Source of the DNA: Capitulum mitella
Taxonomy: Eukaryota > Arthropoda > Thecostraca > Pollicipedomorpha > Pollicipedidae
DNA length: 64,000 nt
NCBI GenBank assembly: GCA_030062745.1
Contig: CP099846.1
Location: forward strand, 2,232,001 to 2,296,000
Reading direction: 5' to 3'
Both the position numbers and the translations under genes were made by a program. This document shows positions 1-11,969 of the stretch, in pieces; the stretch's first letter is position 1, and each line of letters begins with the position of its first letter. Below the pieces are notes generated by a model that was given only the letters and a program-made list of their open reading frames with translations, was not told the origin of the DNA and did no database searches.

Positions 1-317
1 TTATAGTTCAAGCATATCTGCTGTACCAAGGTGTGTATGAAAACATATGACCATTTTTTAAACATCTGCAAAGACCATAGTTAAAAAGACACATTAATTC
101 ATTCTGTATTTCGTCCATGGGCCTTCCTCGGGGATAATTAGAAAACCATTCCTGAGAAATGTCAAGAAGATCCGTGACCTAAATTTAGGATGAATTCATT
201 TCTTTTCATTTTTTTCGGATGTTGTGGGCTTAACTCTAGGTATTTGTACTTACTGCAACCGTAATGTTCAGTTCAGCACTACATTAAATTCAAAGGCCCT
301 CCTTGGTTATTTCGTTT

Positions 318-610
318 TTCGGAGTATTCAAGAGTTACATTTTGCTGTTATTTTCCATATCTTTTGAAATCTGCGAATCCCTCTTCGGTGGTATGAAGTC
401 AGTAACCGTGGTTTGAAACAAACAACGTAAAAATGTCGTGGCTAAAAAGCGGTCTAAGCACACACACAGGAAAAGACGGACTTGTCATACTCATCACGCA
501 AATACAAATCATGCATACCCCTGCACAATCACACACTTTCTCACGCTTGTTATTTATGTCTCCTTCTTTTCTTTTTATGTTAATAGTTACAGTGTCTTGA
601 ATACTCCGAA
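318..610. mobile_element. Possible MITE: 16-bp perfect inverted repeat
   Basis: TTCGGAGTATTCAAGA at 318-333 is the exact reverse complement of 595-610. The 293-bp unit is AT-rich with no coding capacity. No clear target duplication is visible, so foldback DNA is also possible. Confidence 0.45.
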
Positions 611-1328
611 GTAATAAACGAAGTAACGGTTAAACATTCTTAAACTAACAATTAAACATTCTTATTAACGGAATAACGATTAAATCATCGATTAAATATG
701 CTTTTGCATGTTTCTTTTGCGAAGACGCATGCCTGTTGTTTGAATCTTTTAACGCAAAACACGCTGAACGAAAAGGAAAATCGTACGCTTCAACAATACG
801 GAAAATACCACTTACGGAGCCATCTAAGACATCCTTTGTTTGAAAAAGTCTTCGTTTCCGTACGGATGGTTTTCTTGTAAACGCAATAACGCTATTTGTT
901 CCTTTGAAAAAGACTTCCGTCGGCGTGTTATTTTTTCATATTAACAACATTCCAGGTTCACGGAGCCCTCGTGTGGATAGCAATCGGCCTTTTCGCCCTT
1001 CCGAAAATCGGTCTGCTATCCCCCACTCTTCTTCCGGCACCAATGAGACCCTCGCTGTAATCAGGCTAGAGAAACATGTCTCGGGATCAACGGCTCGACA
1101 CGTAAACACTCCTGACGAAACTGGACGAAGATGTGTAAACAAACCGTCAGAGTGGCGAGAAACGTGCCCACTACGGACGCACCACGTGCTCGGGTCTCGC
1201 AGGTGTCAGAACCGAACATCCGGGACCGTGCGTAGCGCGTGGGGTGTCCGTCGATGGGCCAGTGACAGCCTGTTTCGTATCACCGACGGCGTGCCCGATT
1301 CTGTGTGTGCAGTGCGCATCTTGCATAT

Positions 1329-1400
1329 ATTCAGTTAGTAAACAACCTTCACGTTACCAGGAGAGACGATATTGTTGTATCGATGTTATTATGTCGCTGT
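1329..1400 (-). repeat. Dispersed repeat family S, fragment
   Basis: TCAGTTAGTAAACAACCTTC and the bases after it match the reverse complement of 61784-61830 (TCAGTTAATAAACGACCTCC...CAGGAGA). Confidence 0.35.
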
Positions 1401-1839
1401 GTTGCTATATTGTATTTTATCGCTAAATTATTCTATTGTTAGTCGGCTACACGCCTGTGACCCATTAATCAGTAACAAATAAAATAAAAGGACTCAAAAC
1501 ACACAAATACTCACAAGTTCAACGAAGCGTCCAGTCCGTTGCTTCACATGCGAAATTAAGTCATCTGAGGTACTGGCGTGAGCTCATGTAAAATGTGGTC
1601 GCATATAATGGATATGCTCCATGGTTTCTCATTTACTCCGGTTTCAGAATCACTGACGCAGGAAAAATCACAGAGGCTTGTTGCTGCTGCGACAGCAGAC
1701 GAAACTGTTCCTGACTTATTAAGGCCATAAACGGTCTGTACAGCTGCTGGGCGTTGAGCATGATAACGAAAATAGACAACCCTCTTTATAAAGGGAGAAA
1801 CTTTGGTTTACACACAAAATATATATTAACATGCACTCA

Positions 1840-1885
1840 GTGTTTCAGCCAAAGGCCATCTTCAGGAGTTATTTAAATCTTCAGG
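1840..1885 (-). repeat. GTTTCAGCC..GGCC..TCTTCAGG hairpin motif, possible retroelement end
   Basis: GTTTCAGCCAAAGGCCATCT followed by TCAGG, then a second TCTTCAGGAGTT. The complementary version occurs at 61712-61745. This hairpin class is common at the ends of invertebrate repeats. No reverse transcriptase frame is nearby. Confidence 0.3.
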
Positions 1886-3549
1886 AGTTGTTGAAGTTAT
1901 TCGTGACTAGAATTTGCGACAAATTTTTGTTACCTAATATGCTTGATTACATATTTTATGTTATGTTGCGTTTTGCGTTTTGAGCACATGTTTTGATTAT
2001 ATACATAACTTAGTTACACATAATCGCGATAAACAGTTAACATGCCTGCAAACAAGTCATTTTATTATTGTGTTTGACGCAACATTGTCACAATGTTTAT
2101 CAGGCAAGTAACCCAACCACAGATCTCGGGCATATGTATAAAATGAAGTTTTCACGCCACTTTTAAGAACAGCACGCAATGAATACATAATCTAAGACAA
2201 GCAGTCCTTTCAGTGAAATAAAGTAAACAAGATGCAGCGTTCTGCATGCTGAAGTGATGCGGAGAGAGGTTGGAACCTGCCATACTGCCTTGGCGGATCC
2301 TGACGGATGGTTTGGAGCTGAGAGTAAACATGTTAAACCCACAAAGGATTTAACGCCATGCCGTATGCAGTTCGAAAATAGCAATGTACATTTCAATACG
2401 CCAAGATTTCATAAATGTTGTTTTTTGCCTTCTTATCATAAGGATACTATAGATTGGTCGAGAAAAGTAAGAAATTTCCAGCTCTATTTTGTACCCTACA
2501 AATCTGGGAAAGGCACTGGTTCTTGCGTTCTTTCCTGGATTCACCACTGGCTTAGCTGCGGTGGCATAAGACAGGTCTGGTCCAGCATTACATAACGAGG
2601 GGGAAGTTGTCAGTTATCAGCACTCCGATCACAGCCCGACCATTGACTGCATTAAGAGTATGGAAGGTGCCTCTCCGGATCCGCTCGTGATAAGCAATGG
2701 TGGCCAAATGATAGTACCTGGGTAAGACGGACAGCAACCATCCATCCCAACAACAGCAGCTGTTGGCGGCTTCCCACATCGGCAGAGTGAGGAGCTGCCT
2801 ACCTGAGTGCCTGCCTCAATGTGGTAGATGTCGTCCACGTCTGGAAACAGCCTCAGATGACGAACTGCTTGCCTTACGCTGCGGCCGTTATTGCCTACCT
2901 CACAACAGCTGCAGCTGCTGGTGAATGCCTGACATCGCTGCCGATCTTCAGCAGCTTACTGCCTAATAATTACTTTCTTTTTGTTTTCGTATTTGCCCAC
3001 ACGACAGTCAACGTGACGGCATCCGACAAAGCGCTGCCTGTAACAGCTGCCGCTATGTCGGTGCCTATATGCCTGAAGCCTTAGGAGAACCGGTTTGCCT
3101 AACACGTGCAGCTGCTGCGCCCAAGTGGCAGATGTCGCAAGAGGAACTGCCCGCCTTACAGCTGCATAGCTGTGGTGCCTACCTGGCAGCGGTCGCAGGA
3201 GGCTCCAGTGACGTTCGGCCAGCACCTGCACTGTCCGGTGATGATGTCACAGCTGGTGGTGACCGAGCCGACCGGGTCGCAGCGGCATCCTGAAACGACG
3301 CGAAATACCGTTCAAACAGGCGGTCTGAGCTGCCGGAAAATAGTTCTGACAGTGCACTAACGAAGTGACGTACCTGGCCATAAATCATTCCCCAGAGCCA
3401 TGAGCGCACCCACCTACAGGCCACAGAACCCTTGGTTTGAGGTCGGTCACAGCCAATCGTTGGGTGTTAATACCGGCAAATAAACTCAAGACAACCATTA
3501 TACTTGTTTAAACTTATTAGCATTTCTGGAAAGACTGTCAGACACATAT

Positions 3550-5260
3550 GAAATGTTCATTTTTAAGGCTCATTCTGGTCCAACATATTCCAGTGGAGCT
3601 CGGGGTCTGTCAAAAGGACACAAAGCCACGTCTCGTCAGGCTGGACAACACCGGTCGCCGCCCGGTGACAGGCGTCAGCGGAAACAACCTGAGACGTTCC
3701 CAGAACTCGACCAAACCACAAAGGTCAGCGGGACCGCCTGCGCCGGCCGGCGCGCAGCGACAGCAGGTGCTGCCGCCGTCCCCGGGTAGTCGGGGCAGCC
3801 GCGGGCAGTCGGGGCAGCCGCGGGCAGTTTGGGGCAGCCGCGGTCCCGCCGGGCCCCGACCAGCGGCCGGCGGCGGCGGCGGACGGCCGGAGGAATGCCG
3901 CGGCCGCCGGCAGAGCTCGGCCGGCGCCGTACCGGGCGTCTCGGCTCCGGAGGACCGGTTCGGCCGGCGCGACACGGTCCGGCGCCGTCTGCAGCCGGCC
4001 GTCGCCGTCCCCACTGACCCAGTGCCGGCGGCCGCGGCTGCGCGCGGCCCGCTCGGCCGCCGCAGCCGCCGGGAATGAATGGGCCGACCGCCAGCGCCTG
4101 GCGGCATAACAAACCGACCCGCGGCCCCCGGCCGGAGAAGTAACGAGAACGTTAACTGCACCTGGCGTGAGGCACTGCGCCTGAGGTCTCACAAGCTACG
4201 GCGCTATTGGCGAAGACGCGTGTACAAGGTACAGGCACGCAAAGAATGTGCAGGCGTGTGACCCACTACCCGGCAACAGCTTACCTATCCAGGGTTTTGG
4301 GTGGAAGGTCAACAAATAGGGGGGCGGTTTACAGGCAGGGTCAAGGGATGGAAAGTACGCCAAAGAAAGGGCAAAAACTCACAAATGGCCCTCTGGACAA
4401 CATGGTACTGAATTAAAGACGAAGCATGCTTACGGAGGTAAATTTTTTCATGAGCTTCTGCTGCCTGCGCTTCTGTCTCACAGCGCATCAACAATACACG
4501 AACCACTTCGCCGAGCCTGGCTCGCTGGCAGCCGTCAGCTCCTGGGTCTCGAGCCTCCTGCGGCGTTCAGTTCGTCCGGCCGCGGCGCCGCACCGTCACC
4601 GACGGACCTGTCCGACTGGCCGTCACGCGCCGGCCCCGTCGGCGCCCATTCAGCGGGCCGCCGCCGCCGCCCGGCCGGCCGGCCGATCGGCGACGATAGG
4701 GATATGCGACAGGGCGCCGGCCGACCGCGCGGCGCGGCCCCGTCCGGCGGCCGAGAGCGCCGGCCTTGGGCGGCGCCGGCGCCGGGTAACGGTCGCCGCC
4801 GGCCATCTCATCACCGCCAGTTGATCGGATCTGCCGTCGCCGGACGCCGCGCGGCCCCTGGCCGCAGGCCGGTATCGGGGGCCGCGGGGTCGGCTGCCGG
4901 CCGGCGCCGCGGCGGCCGCCGTGACCACCGGCCCGGCCGGCGCGGCGCAGACGGGGGCACAACCAACCGAAGCGGGTCGAACGGGACAGGATCGGACGGA
5001 TGCACGGGTGGATCAAACGCGGATCAGCGGATCAAACGCGGTGCAGTGGACGGCACCGGGACCGCTAGGGTCGGACAGTGGTAATCGGTTCCGCTGGTGT
5101 TCTCAAAATGGATCTTGGGCGCTACGGCGCAGGAGAAGAAAAAGCACCCGGGAAATAATCACGAATAGAGCTTGGGCTGGGCATGGTTCGTCATGCTCCA
5201 GCAGTCGGAGACAACGGTGCATGCAACTATTTCGGCGGCTGGTTCCACTTTGAGTCATGC
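3550..5260. other. Pair of GC/CpG-rich islands, no exon recognised
   Basis: 3690-4150 and 4540-5080 are strongly GC-rich with many CGG/GCC runs, separated by ordinary sequence. All six frames stay open for long stretches because stops are rare, and the translations are Arg/Pro/Ala-rich with no domain. They may be promoters or enhancers. Confidence 0.45.
3791..3847. repeat. 19-bp minisatellite, 3 units
   Basis: CGGGGCAGCCGCGGGCAGT at 3791 and 3810, with a third, slightly altered copy from 3829. Confidence 0.75.
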
Positions 5261-5989
5261 CTATTGTTAAACGAACCGCAGAATTAAACCGCCGATCCCC
5301 TTTCTATTGGTGCAACGACCCCGGGCCCGGACGTCCAAGACAAATACACGGCCTCCTGTGATCGGGGCCTTTGATACGGCCTGAATCCGAACACGGGACG
5401 CCGCGCTCGATCATCTCAGGCGCATGGCTGCCGCCGGGCACCGGGTCCCTGGCAATGCGAGCTATTCAGCTCTGTCGCGGGAAGCCAGGGCACTGATGAA
5501 CCGTCTGCTTACCCTCATCACTTAAGCGGCGCGGCCGGCGCCCGTGATCCGGCCTGTAACAACAAACGATCCGTGGGGGTTCGGGCCTCTCTTCGATAAC
5601 GGGCCTCCCACGGCAGCGAGGAGTCGGCAGACTGACCGGGGCGCTGGCAGTTCGGGAGACGCAGGGCAGGCATGACTGGGTGCCGGAGTTCCTCGAGCTG
5701 TCGCCAAGCGTGACTGTGGCAGGGACCTAGCCAAGGAGGGCCATGGAGGCCATGGTCCCTTCCCCCCGAGCGAAGTGGTACTCACTAGATATATGGCGAT
5801 TTCGCACGAATACGGCATAGGGACCATAGACATGTTACAAACAGAACATTACAAATTTTTTCTACGCTAAATATGTGTTAAATTGCATAAAACTAATGCT
5901 TTTCCTTAAAATTTCGACTCTGTGGCATATGACAAAATTTGGCATTTGCCCCTTCCCCCGGGGAAAATCCTGGCTACGTGCCTGGACTG

Positions 5990-6320
5990 GGGACCAGAGT
6001 TTCGGAGTTTCTGACTCTCGGGACAAGCGGAATGGACTCCTGAATTCCCGAGTACAGCGGATCCCTGAGATCAGGAATTCCTGAGACTGAGGACAAGCGT
6101 GACTGCGCGCTGGAATTCCGGCGTTCTGAGATCCAGGACAAGCATGACACGGACATCAAAGCTTCTGAAACTCAGGACAGACGTGGCTGGGGTGCCGGAG
6201 TTCCTCAGACTCAGTGCAAGCGTGACCGGGAAGCCGAGGCTCTCGTTAATTATTGCGACTGGGTGTGACTGGGAGACCGGAGTTCTTCAGGCTCAGTACA
6301 GACGTGCCCGGAAGGACGGT
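5990..6320. repeat. Degenerate minisatellite of about 39 bp
   Basis: Units begin CTGAGACTCAGGACAAGCGT (variants at 6081, 6126, 6165, 6204) with spacings of 45, 39 and 39 bp. A related stretch lies at 5640-5760. Confidence 0.6.
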
Positions 6321-6853
6321 TCTACTCGTCGTTCCTCCTCCCTGTCTCTGAACATACACCCGCCGCCCACGCTGCCCGGATGTGTCACCGTCTGACCCGA
6401 GGCGGACGCACAGGTCTCCGCCAGATGGACCACGGAGCCATGCTGCAGCGCCGAGACCGCCAACGCAGCGCATCCAGAATTCACAGACGGTCCACGTCAC
6501 CCGTCAGCTCAGCGGCGTCGGCGCCGCCGCAGCTGAAGCCCGCGGAGTCGAGAGTCAAGCTCTGCAGGCGGCAGCGCGGGGCTATGACGTGCTTTAGCAG
6601 GGGCCTCTGCCGCACCGGTTATGACATCAGGTGAAGAAGAAGATCGCGATATGGAAGGCATGTGGCAAACATTGCCGCAATCAAACTGATGTAACACGTG
6701 ATGGACTGCCCACGAGCAAGTCACGGTGGGTTCGTCAGCGTATTTGATTGCTGCGCATTTCCGTGTCACGAGATCACCAAGTATCTAGACTATTTTGCAT
6801 GTATGGACAGCTTCAAAGAGACGCAGATACGCACTCCGTGCGTATCTTATTAA

Positions 6854-8023
6854 CTCTATTCTCGTATGGGACGGGGAAGGAAGGTGGGGTGGGGGGGGCA
6901 TCCATTCGGTTTCTTCGTTTCCCATTCCCTGGATTTTTTGGAACACGTTCACGAAACTTGTCGGCTTTTCCTAACTATTCCTATTTTGTACTGTACCACA
7001 TTTCCATCATTTTGCTTTACCCAGGGTTGGTGCTAGGCCACATTTTTGGGAGGCTCCTCAGTTTTTTGGCACTGCCGCACGTATTACAAGAATGGCTGCT
7101 GATTTGAAAAAAAAATTAAAACTTTATGTAACCGCATACGTAAATAAATGAAAAAGCATAAATGTCTTAGCTGCCCTGAGGTCACTGGAAAAAGTCAGGT
7201 CAAGGTTAAAAGTCAAAATCTAGCTTTATGTAGTTTTTCCGCTTATTAAAAGAAGTACATGTATGACTTAGCGGTATTCTTTATTTGTATTTCAAGTTTC
7301 AGGTCGATATCAGGTCATGTCACGGGGTCCTGAACTACAAAAAGTTCGACGCGACCCCATATCACGACGGTTGAAACGGGACATTGATGAATACATTCAA
7401 TTCAAATCATTGGAACAGTTTCCAAACATTATGGAACGAATGTAATGCCATTTCATGTGAGTTAGAGGTTTTCTCGGGCCATATCAAGGCAAGGGTTCCA
7501 AGCTGACCTGAGGAAAATGACAGTTTCCAAGACCAAAACAGTTTTCCCTTTCATGTCCTTGACACTGCCGATGCCAACATTATAGATACTTAACAAGATG
7601 TGCACTTTTTAAGTGCAGCATGACTAGTTAAAAAACGCTTCGGTTGAGTCAAGGTTTAAAAAAAAACACATATTCCCCATTTTCCAAGCCCAGTAAGCGC
7701 CTATGAATTTTGTCCAATTTTGAACGTGTGGGCAAAGATGAAATTCCCATCGACAAGCTGCTGTTATGTTATTTACATCAAACTCGGTCAATACACATTG
7801 AAGTTCTAACAAGAAAAAAAGCCTTTCGTGTTTTTTGCCCCTTTCCATGCCTGTCATTATCTTGGAAATTTTGTCTCGCGAACATGTAGTTTGCTCCATG
7901 GCAAATCGATTGCCATTTTTTGCAATTAAATTGAACGGCTAGTTCTCGACATCTCCGGGAGAGTCGAATAAGTCTCCTTCCCACACGGAAATGCATTCTT
8001 GCGTTATGGGTGCGGAAATAGGG
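6854..8023 (+). mobile_element. TTAA-flanked, piggyBac-like non-autonomous element, copy A1
   Basis: A TTAA at 6850-6853 is followed by CTCTATTCTCGTATGG. The element ends GGG at 8023 and is followed by TGAA (8024-8027), a one-base variant of TTAA. The interior carries AGGTCA/TGACCT hexamers and, near its right end, the family block containing AATCGATTGCCATT. It is 1170 bp long and lacks a transposase frame. The superfamily call rests only on TTAA targets and CCC/GGG termini. Confidence 0.7.
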
Positions 8024-8027
8024 TGAA

Positions 8028-9198
8028 CCCTATTCCCGTATGGGGAAGGGGGTTCAGAAGTTCCCGCTCCGATTCTTGCTTGCCGTTACCAATGTGTATG
8101 AAGCAACTTGATGTAAAATTCTTTTCTTTTCATCAAAATTCTCCATTCTTTCTACGCAGTAAGCCAAATTTCATAACTGTATTTTGTCTAGGGGCAGAGC
8201 CAGGCCATGTTTTTAGAGAAACGCTTCGGGCAATTTCTGTCACTACTGAAGCACCCGAAAAGGGCTGCGAAAAGAAGACTTTTCCAGATAGAATTGAAAA
8301 CTTCGTATGATTGTAAAGGTAAATAATGGGGCAAATATTTTGTTGATCTGAGACTTCGCAATGTTAGGTGAAGATCAAAGGTTAAAATCCTGGTTTCATG
8401 TAAATATTTCTGCCGCTAATTTCCAAAACAGAAACCTGAAACATGGATGACTTTACACAACACCCAACACTTGTACTGCGAATTTTAGATTGATACCAGG
8501 CCGGGTCACGGAGCTAGGATCTACAATGTACACGAACGTACGCTCCATCAAGGCAGTCATTAGCAGAGGCTTTAGAAATCCACCCAATTCAAATGATTGG
8601 AAAAGTTTTTGAGCACTGTAAAATGAACGCAAGGTCATTCCATGTGACTAAGACGTCATTTCAGGTCGTCTGAGGTCAAAGTTTGCAAGATGACCTGATG
8701 GACATGCAACCAGGACAGTTCCCTTTTTTCATGACCCGGAGGCCACCTGTGCCAATATTGTACAAACACTGTAATATAATTCCTACTTCTTTATCATAAA
8801 ATGACCAGTGCAAGCAAACGAAATGTTTCGAAACTTTTTTGTTACGTCAGTTTTAGAAAAAAATTCTTCTTATTTTCCAAGCCCTGTGAACGCATATGAA
8901 TTTTCCCGAAATTAAAAAAGTATGGGCCAAAGGAAAACATCGACTGAAGTTCGATTCATACCAATTCATCAAAATCGGTCGAAAAACGTCGGAGTTATAT
9001 AAAGCAAAAAATAGCCCCCTCTCTGACTTTTCGCTCCCTGCAATAATCCATTACAAGATGTTCAAAACTTCTTTCTGCGGAAATGTAGTACACATCATAG
9101 CGAATCGATTGACGTTTGTTGCCATTAAATCGGACGGGTAGTTGTCAAGGGGGACAGATGAGCTCCCCCATCCCAGCGTTATGGATACAGGAATGGGA
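8028..9198 (+). mobile_element. TTAA-flanked, piggyBac-like non-autonomous element, copy A2 (tandem with A1)
   Basis: Begins CCCTATTCCCGTATGG directly after the TGAA shared with copy A1 and ends GGGA before TTAA at 9199-9202. Its length of 1171 bp and internal order match A1: GAGCCAGGCCATG near the start, then AGGTCA-rich blocks, then GAATCGATTGACG and the complement of the family block. Same orientation as A1. No transposase frame. Confidence 0.7.
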
Positions 9199-9498
9199 TT
9201 AAGACGTAGTGAGGTAAGAATTTGGAACAGGAAAGTGGGACATCAGTCTCCTTTTCTTCTGTAAAGACCACATGCCCTCTCTCAGAGCATCTTTCTCCAC
9301 GGCTGCACTAGTGACACTCTAGACTAATTAGCCCATCACGTGCCCCTTTCCTACGCAAACGTCCTAGATTTGAAGTCACTGACCACAGGCAAACATCTGG
9401 GCTCTTTTATCGGTTGGTTTACTCCGACTCGCCTCTGTCAAAATATCGGGTGGTCGTCTGGGGGACACGTACACCGGAACCAATCGAGATTGCATAGC

Positions 9499-9744
9499 CT
9501 AACGACGAATCACTGGCCCTACCAGGCCACCTTCCGGCAAAGGGCTTATCAGTTCGAGAAACGGCCCGTCAGCGTCGCTGCCAGAAGTAGTCGGCTCGGC
9601 CTCTGCCGGCGCCAGGACACGGGTCTGAAGGTCGTCCTGTGCCGAGAGCCGGACACAAGGTAGCCGCCCTGGGGCCACGACAGTGCGCGCCTGCTGCTGA
9701 TACGGGGCACGCGGGTCGCCGGGCGAGCTCGGGTCGTCAGCTGG
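9499..9744 (-). CDS. Candidate exon, disordered protein, hypothetical
   Basis: Leftward from an ATG at about 9759 the frame reads MASRHPADDPSSPGDPRAPY and continues acidic/Pro/Ser-rich (about 85 residues) to a stop at 9499. Third positions are GC-biased and the acidic composition differs from Arg-rich chance frames. Context at the ATG is poor and no clear acceptor or donor flanks it. An unstructured N-terminal exon or a chance frame are both possible. Confidence 0.18.
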   Translation of the reverse strand, partial: PADDPSSPGDPRAPYQQQARTVVAPGRLPCVRLSAQDDLQTRVLAPAEAEPTTSGSDADGPFLELISPLPEGGLVGPVIRR

Positions 9745-10903
9745 GTGTCGGGAGGCCATGAACATAGCAGTCGTGACCGGGGATCCCGTGTGAATTAAAA
9801 AGATCTGGGCCTTACCACTTTCGGAGATTTTGACACTGCACCCCTGGCATTGACCGCAAGGAAGCTGTCTAAAATTCTGTTGAGGCCCGAATGAGTTTCG
9901 AAAACCTCCAGCCATGAAATAAACTTACGAGTCAAGGAGTAGAGTGCACCACCAAACGGGGGAGATGGCACAGCCATCAGGGATTGGTCACAGGACGGTG
10001 CCTGGAGCGCAGTCACCGGGTCATCGGACGGGTGGCAAGTTATTCGATCATTGGGCGGGTCATGGATGAAGGGGCCAGCGGCATTGGATGAGAATACGAA
10101 CTGTGCTATAGATTTCCCCCACTCGGCATAGGAAGCAGTATGGCCAGACAGTCTCTGCACCCTACTGATAACAATAAAGACGTCAGCGGTTGCTGGAAAT
10201 GTTACTGGGAACAGTTTTGCTCATTTTGCCCGACACTGGTATGTAGATAATGTTCAAAACTCATAACCGAGAAACGGCTTGAGTATAATTTTTGTGAAAA
10301 GCAAGAGCATTTGATTATAAACTCAACTTCTGCTGCCCCATAAAGGCACGACTGACGAACTAGGGAATGGGCAAAACGCCTTTCCTTACTGACGACCAAA
10401 TATGTAGAACAGCAACCATAGATCACAGTCATATACGTATTTTGATTCTAATGAACTAGGGAAAGTCAGCGCATCGTATGCATCAAACATTGCTGTATTG
10501 CATTTTATTTAATGCCGTTGTGGGAGCCGGGTAACTTCCATTGACGTACTCAATCACTGTCCATATCATGGACTTGCTTTTCCTCATTTTCGTAACAACC
10601 CGACCATAATCATTTTAGCAGCCACAGATAGCACCGCAGAACCATATATCTTTGTTCTAGTTTCGAAATCACCAAAAAGCTACCGGAAAACTATAAACAG
10701 TGGGAAAGCTACATATGTTTTATTACGTTACAAAAACGCGTTTAAGTGCCCCACCTTCCGCCCGGCCGAACAATAAAATGATCACGTTGTAGTAATCTTA
10801 CGAGAGCCCTCCCGATCAAGGTGACTGTGAAATAGGAACGTAGCTGTCAGGATACTTTGCTATCACTATGAACGTCTGTCCCGCCCCTAAGAACATACGC
10901 CAA

Positions 10904-10996
10904 TCAAAACTAGCCAAGGGATGCCTCATCTTCCGCACACCTCATCAAAAAGATCAAAACTAGCCAAGGGACGCCATTCCGCACACCTCATCCCAA
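10904..10996. repeat. 50-bp tandem duplication
   Basis: TCAAAACTAGCCAAGGG at 10904 and again at 10954, each followed by TTCCGCACACCTCATC. The second copy is a few bases shorter. Confidence 0.7.
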
Positions 10997-11289
10997 GTCG
11001 GGGTTTGGTCATTGACACCGCATGGATCCTTCACGTGCGCTTTTTTGCAATCGCAAGCTTCGATTTTGCCCTTTCTCTAGGGATCTTCCGACGTGCAGTA
11101 GATGGTGTCCGTCTTTTTTCAGCCGAGGGCACTACCCAGGCAAGCTAATACCAACCCAGAACGACGCAGTGCGCTGGTTAGCCTTCCTGGTAATACTCCG
11201 CCTCAGCACGTGTTTTGAACTGACGGAGCAAAGTCGTAGCCTGTAGTCACAGAAACCAATTTATAATAAACATTAGGTCTCAAAACCCC

Positions 11290-11490
11290 ACACAGAGGTT
11301 TTGAGAGGTTTACAGAGGTTTACAGAGGTGCTGAGAGGTTTACAGAGGCTCAAAACGATTTCCCGTGGTTTTCCCGTGTGTTCTATTCGGCCGCGTTCCA
11401 ACGACAGCAGCGTGACGTCACGAACGGGCGAAGGCCGACGGACGCTTGCATTCACGGGCCTGCGCAGGCCCCTACTGCATCAGATCGGCG
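11290..11490 (-). repeat. Dispersed repeat family R, copy 1
   Basis: Carries AACGATTTCCCGTGGTTTTC, TCGGCCGCGTTCC and CGGGCCTGCGCAGGCCC in the order found, inverted, at 23905-24065. Preceded by a short GAGGTTTACA array (about 11300-11350). Non-coding. Confidence 0.5.
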
Positions 11491-11969
11491 GAGGAGTCGA
11501 GAAGATAGCTTTTAGGAATACATGTATAAAGCTCCTGGACATTTCTTTCGGGAAAAGGCATATTGAAAAGTTATCAGCATTTTTGTTTTTAGACGACACA
11601 AGTATATAGCAAAAAACGACCCAGATGGAACATTTCCTTGAATCACAAACACTCAAGAACTTATCGTCTGACGAAGTCGAGTAAAATTCACATTCCAACA
11701 TTCCTTCGGGTGCTGAGAGACCCGAGAAGTTCCGTTGGATACACAGGTTAACCAACGATATATCCCTGATGCGCACTTCTTAACGAACTCTTCTCCGGTC
11801 GTGACGGAGGCAGGCTTTTAGCAACAGTTCTGACTCCGCCCGCGCAGACTGCTAGACCAGCTCGCGCGGTGCAAGTTGCACTCCAGCGCCCCGCAGACAG
11901 CTGATTCAGCAGACTGGCCGGCCCTTGCCTGCCGAGCTCGGCACGGACCCTCCAGACCGCCCCAACACT

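Larger units (their letters stand above)
611..3549. other. Intergenic, little visible beyond repeat fragments
   Basis: AT-rich to 2500 with the ATTAAACATTCTTA direct repeat at about 637-665. From 2590 to 3310 it is CTG/CAG-rich with loosely repeated CTGCCTACCTC-like words. No supportable gene. Confidence 0.4.
9203..11289. other. Intergenic; one weak exon candidate and one duplication
   Basis: Apart from the candidate exon at 9499-9744 and the duplication at 10904, nothing was recognised. Confidence 0.4.

Noticed and set aside
904..1338. 144-codon plus-strand open frame
   Set aside because: Starts at TTG, has no motif, and its end overlaps a dispersed repeat.
3610..4161. 183-codon minus-strand open frame
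   Set aside because: Low-complexity Arg/Pro/Gly translation across a 19-bp repeat and CpG island; three overlapping frames are open.
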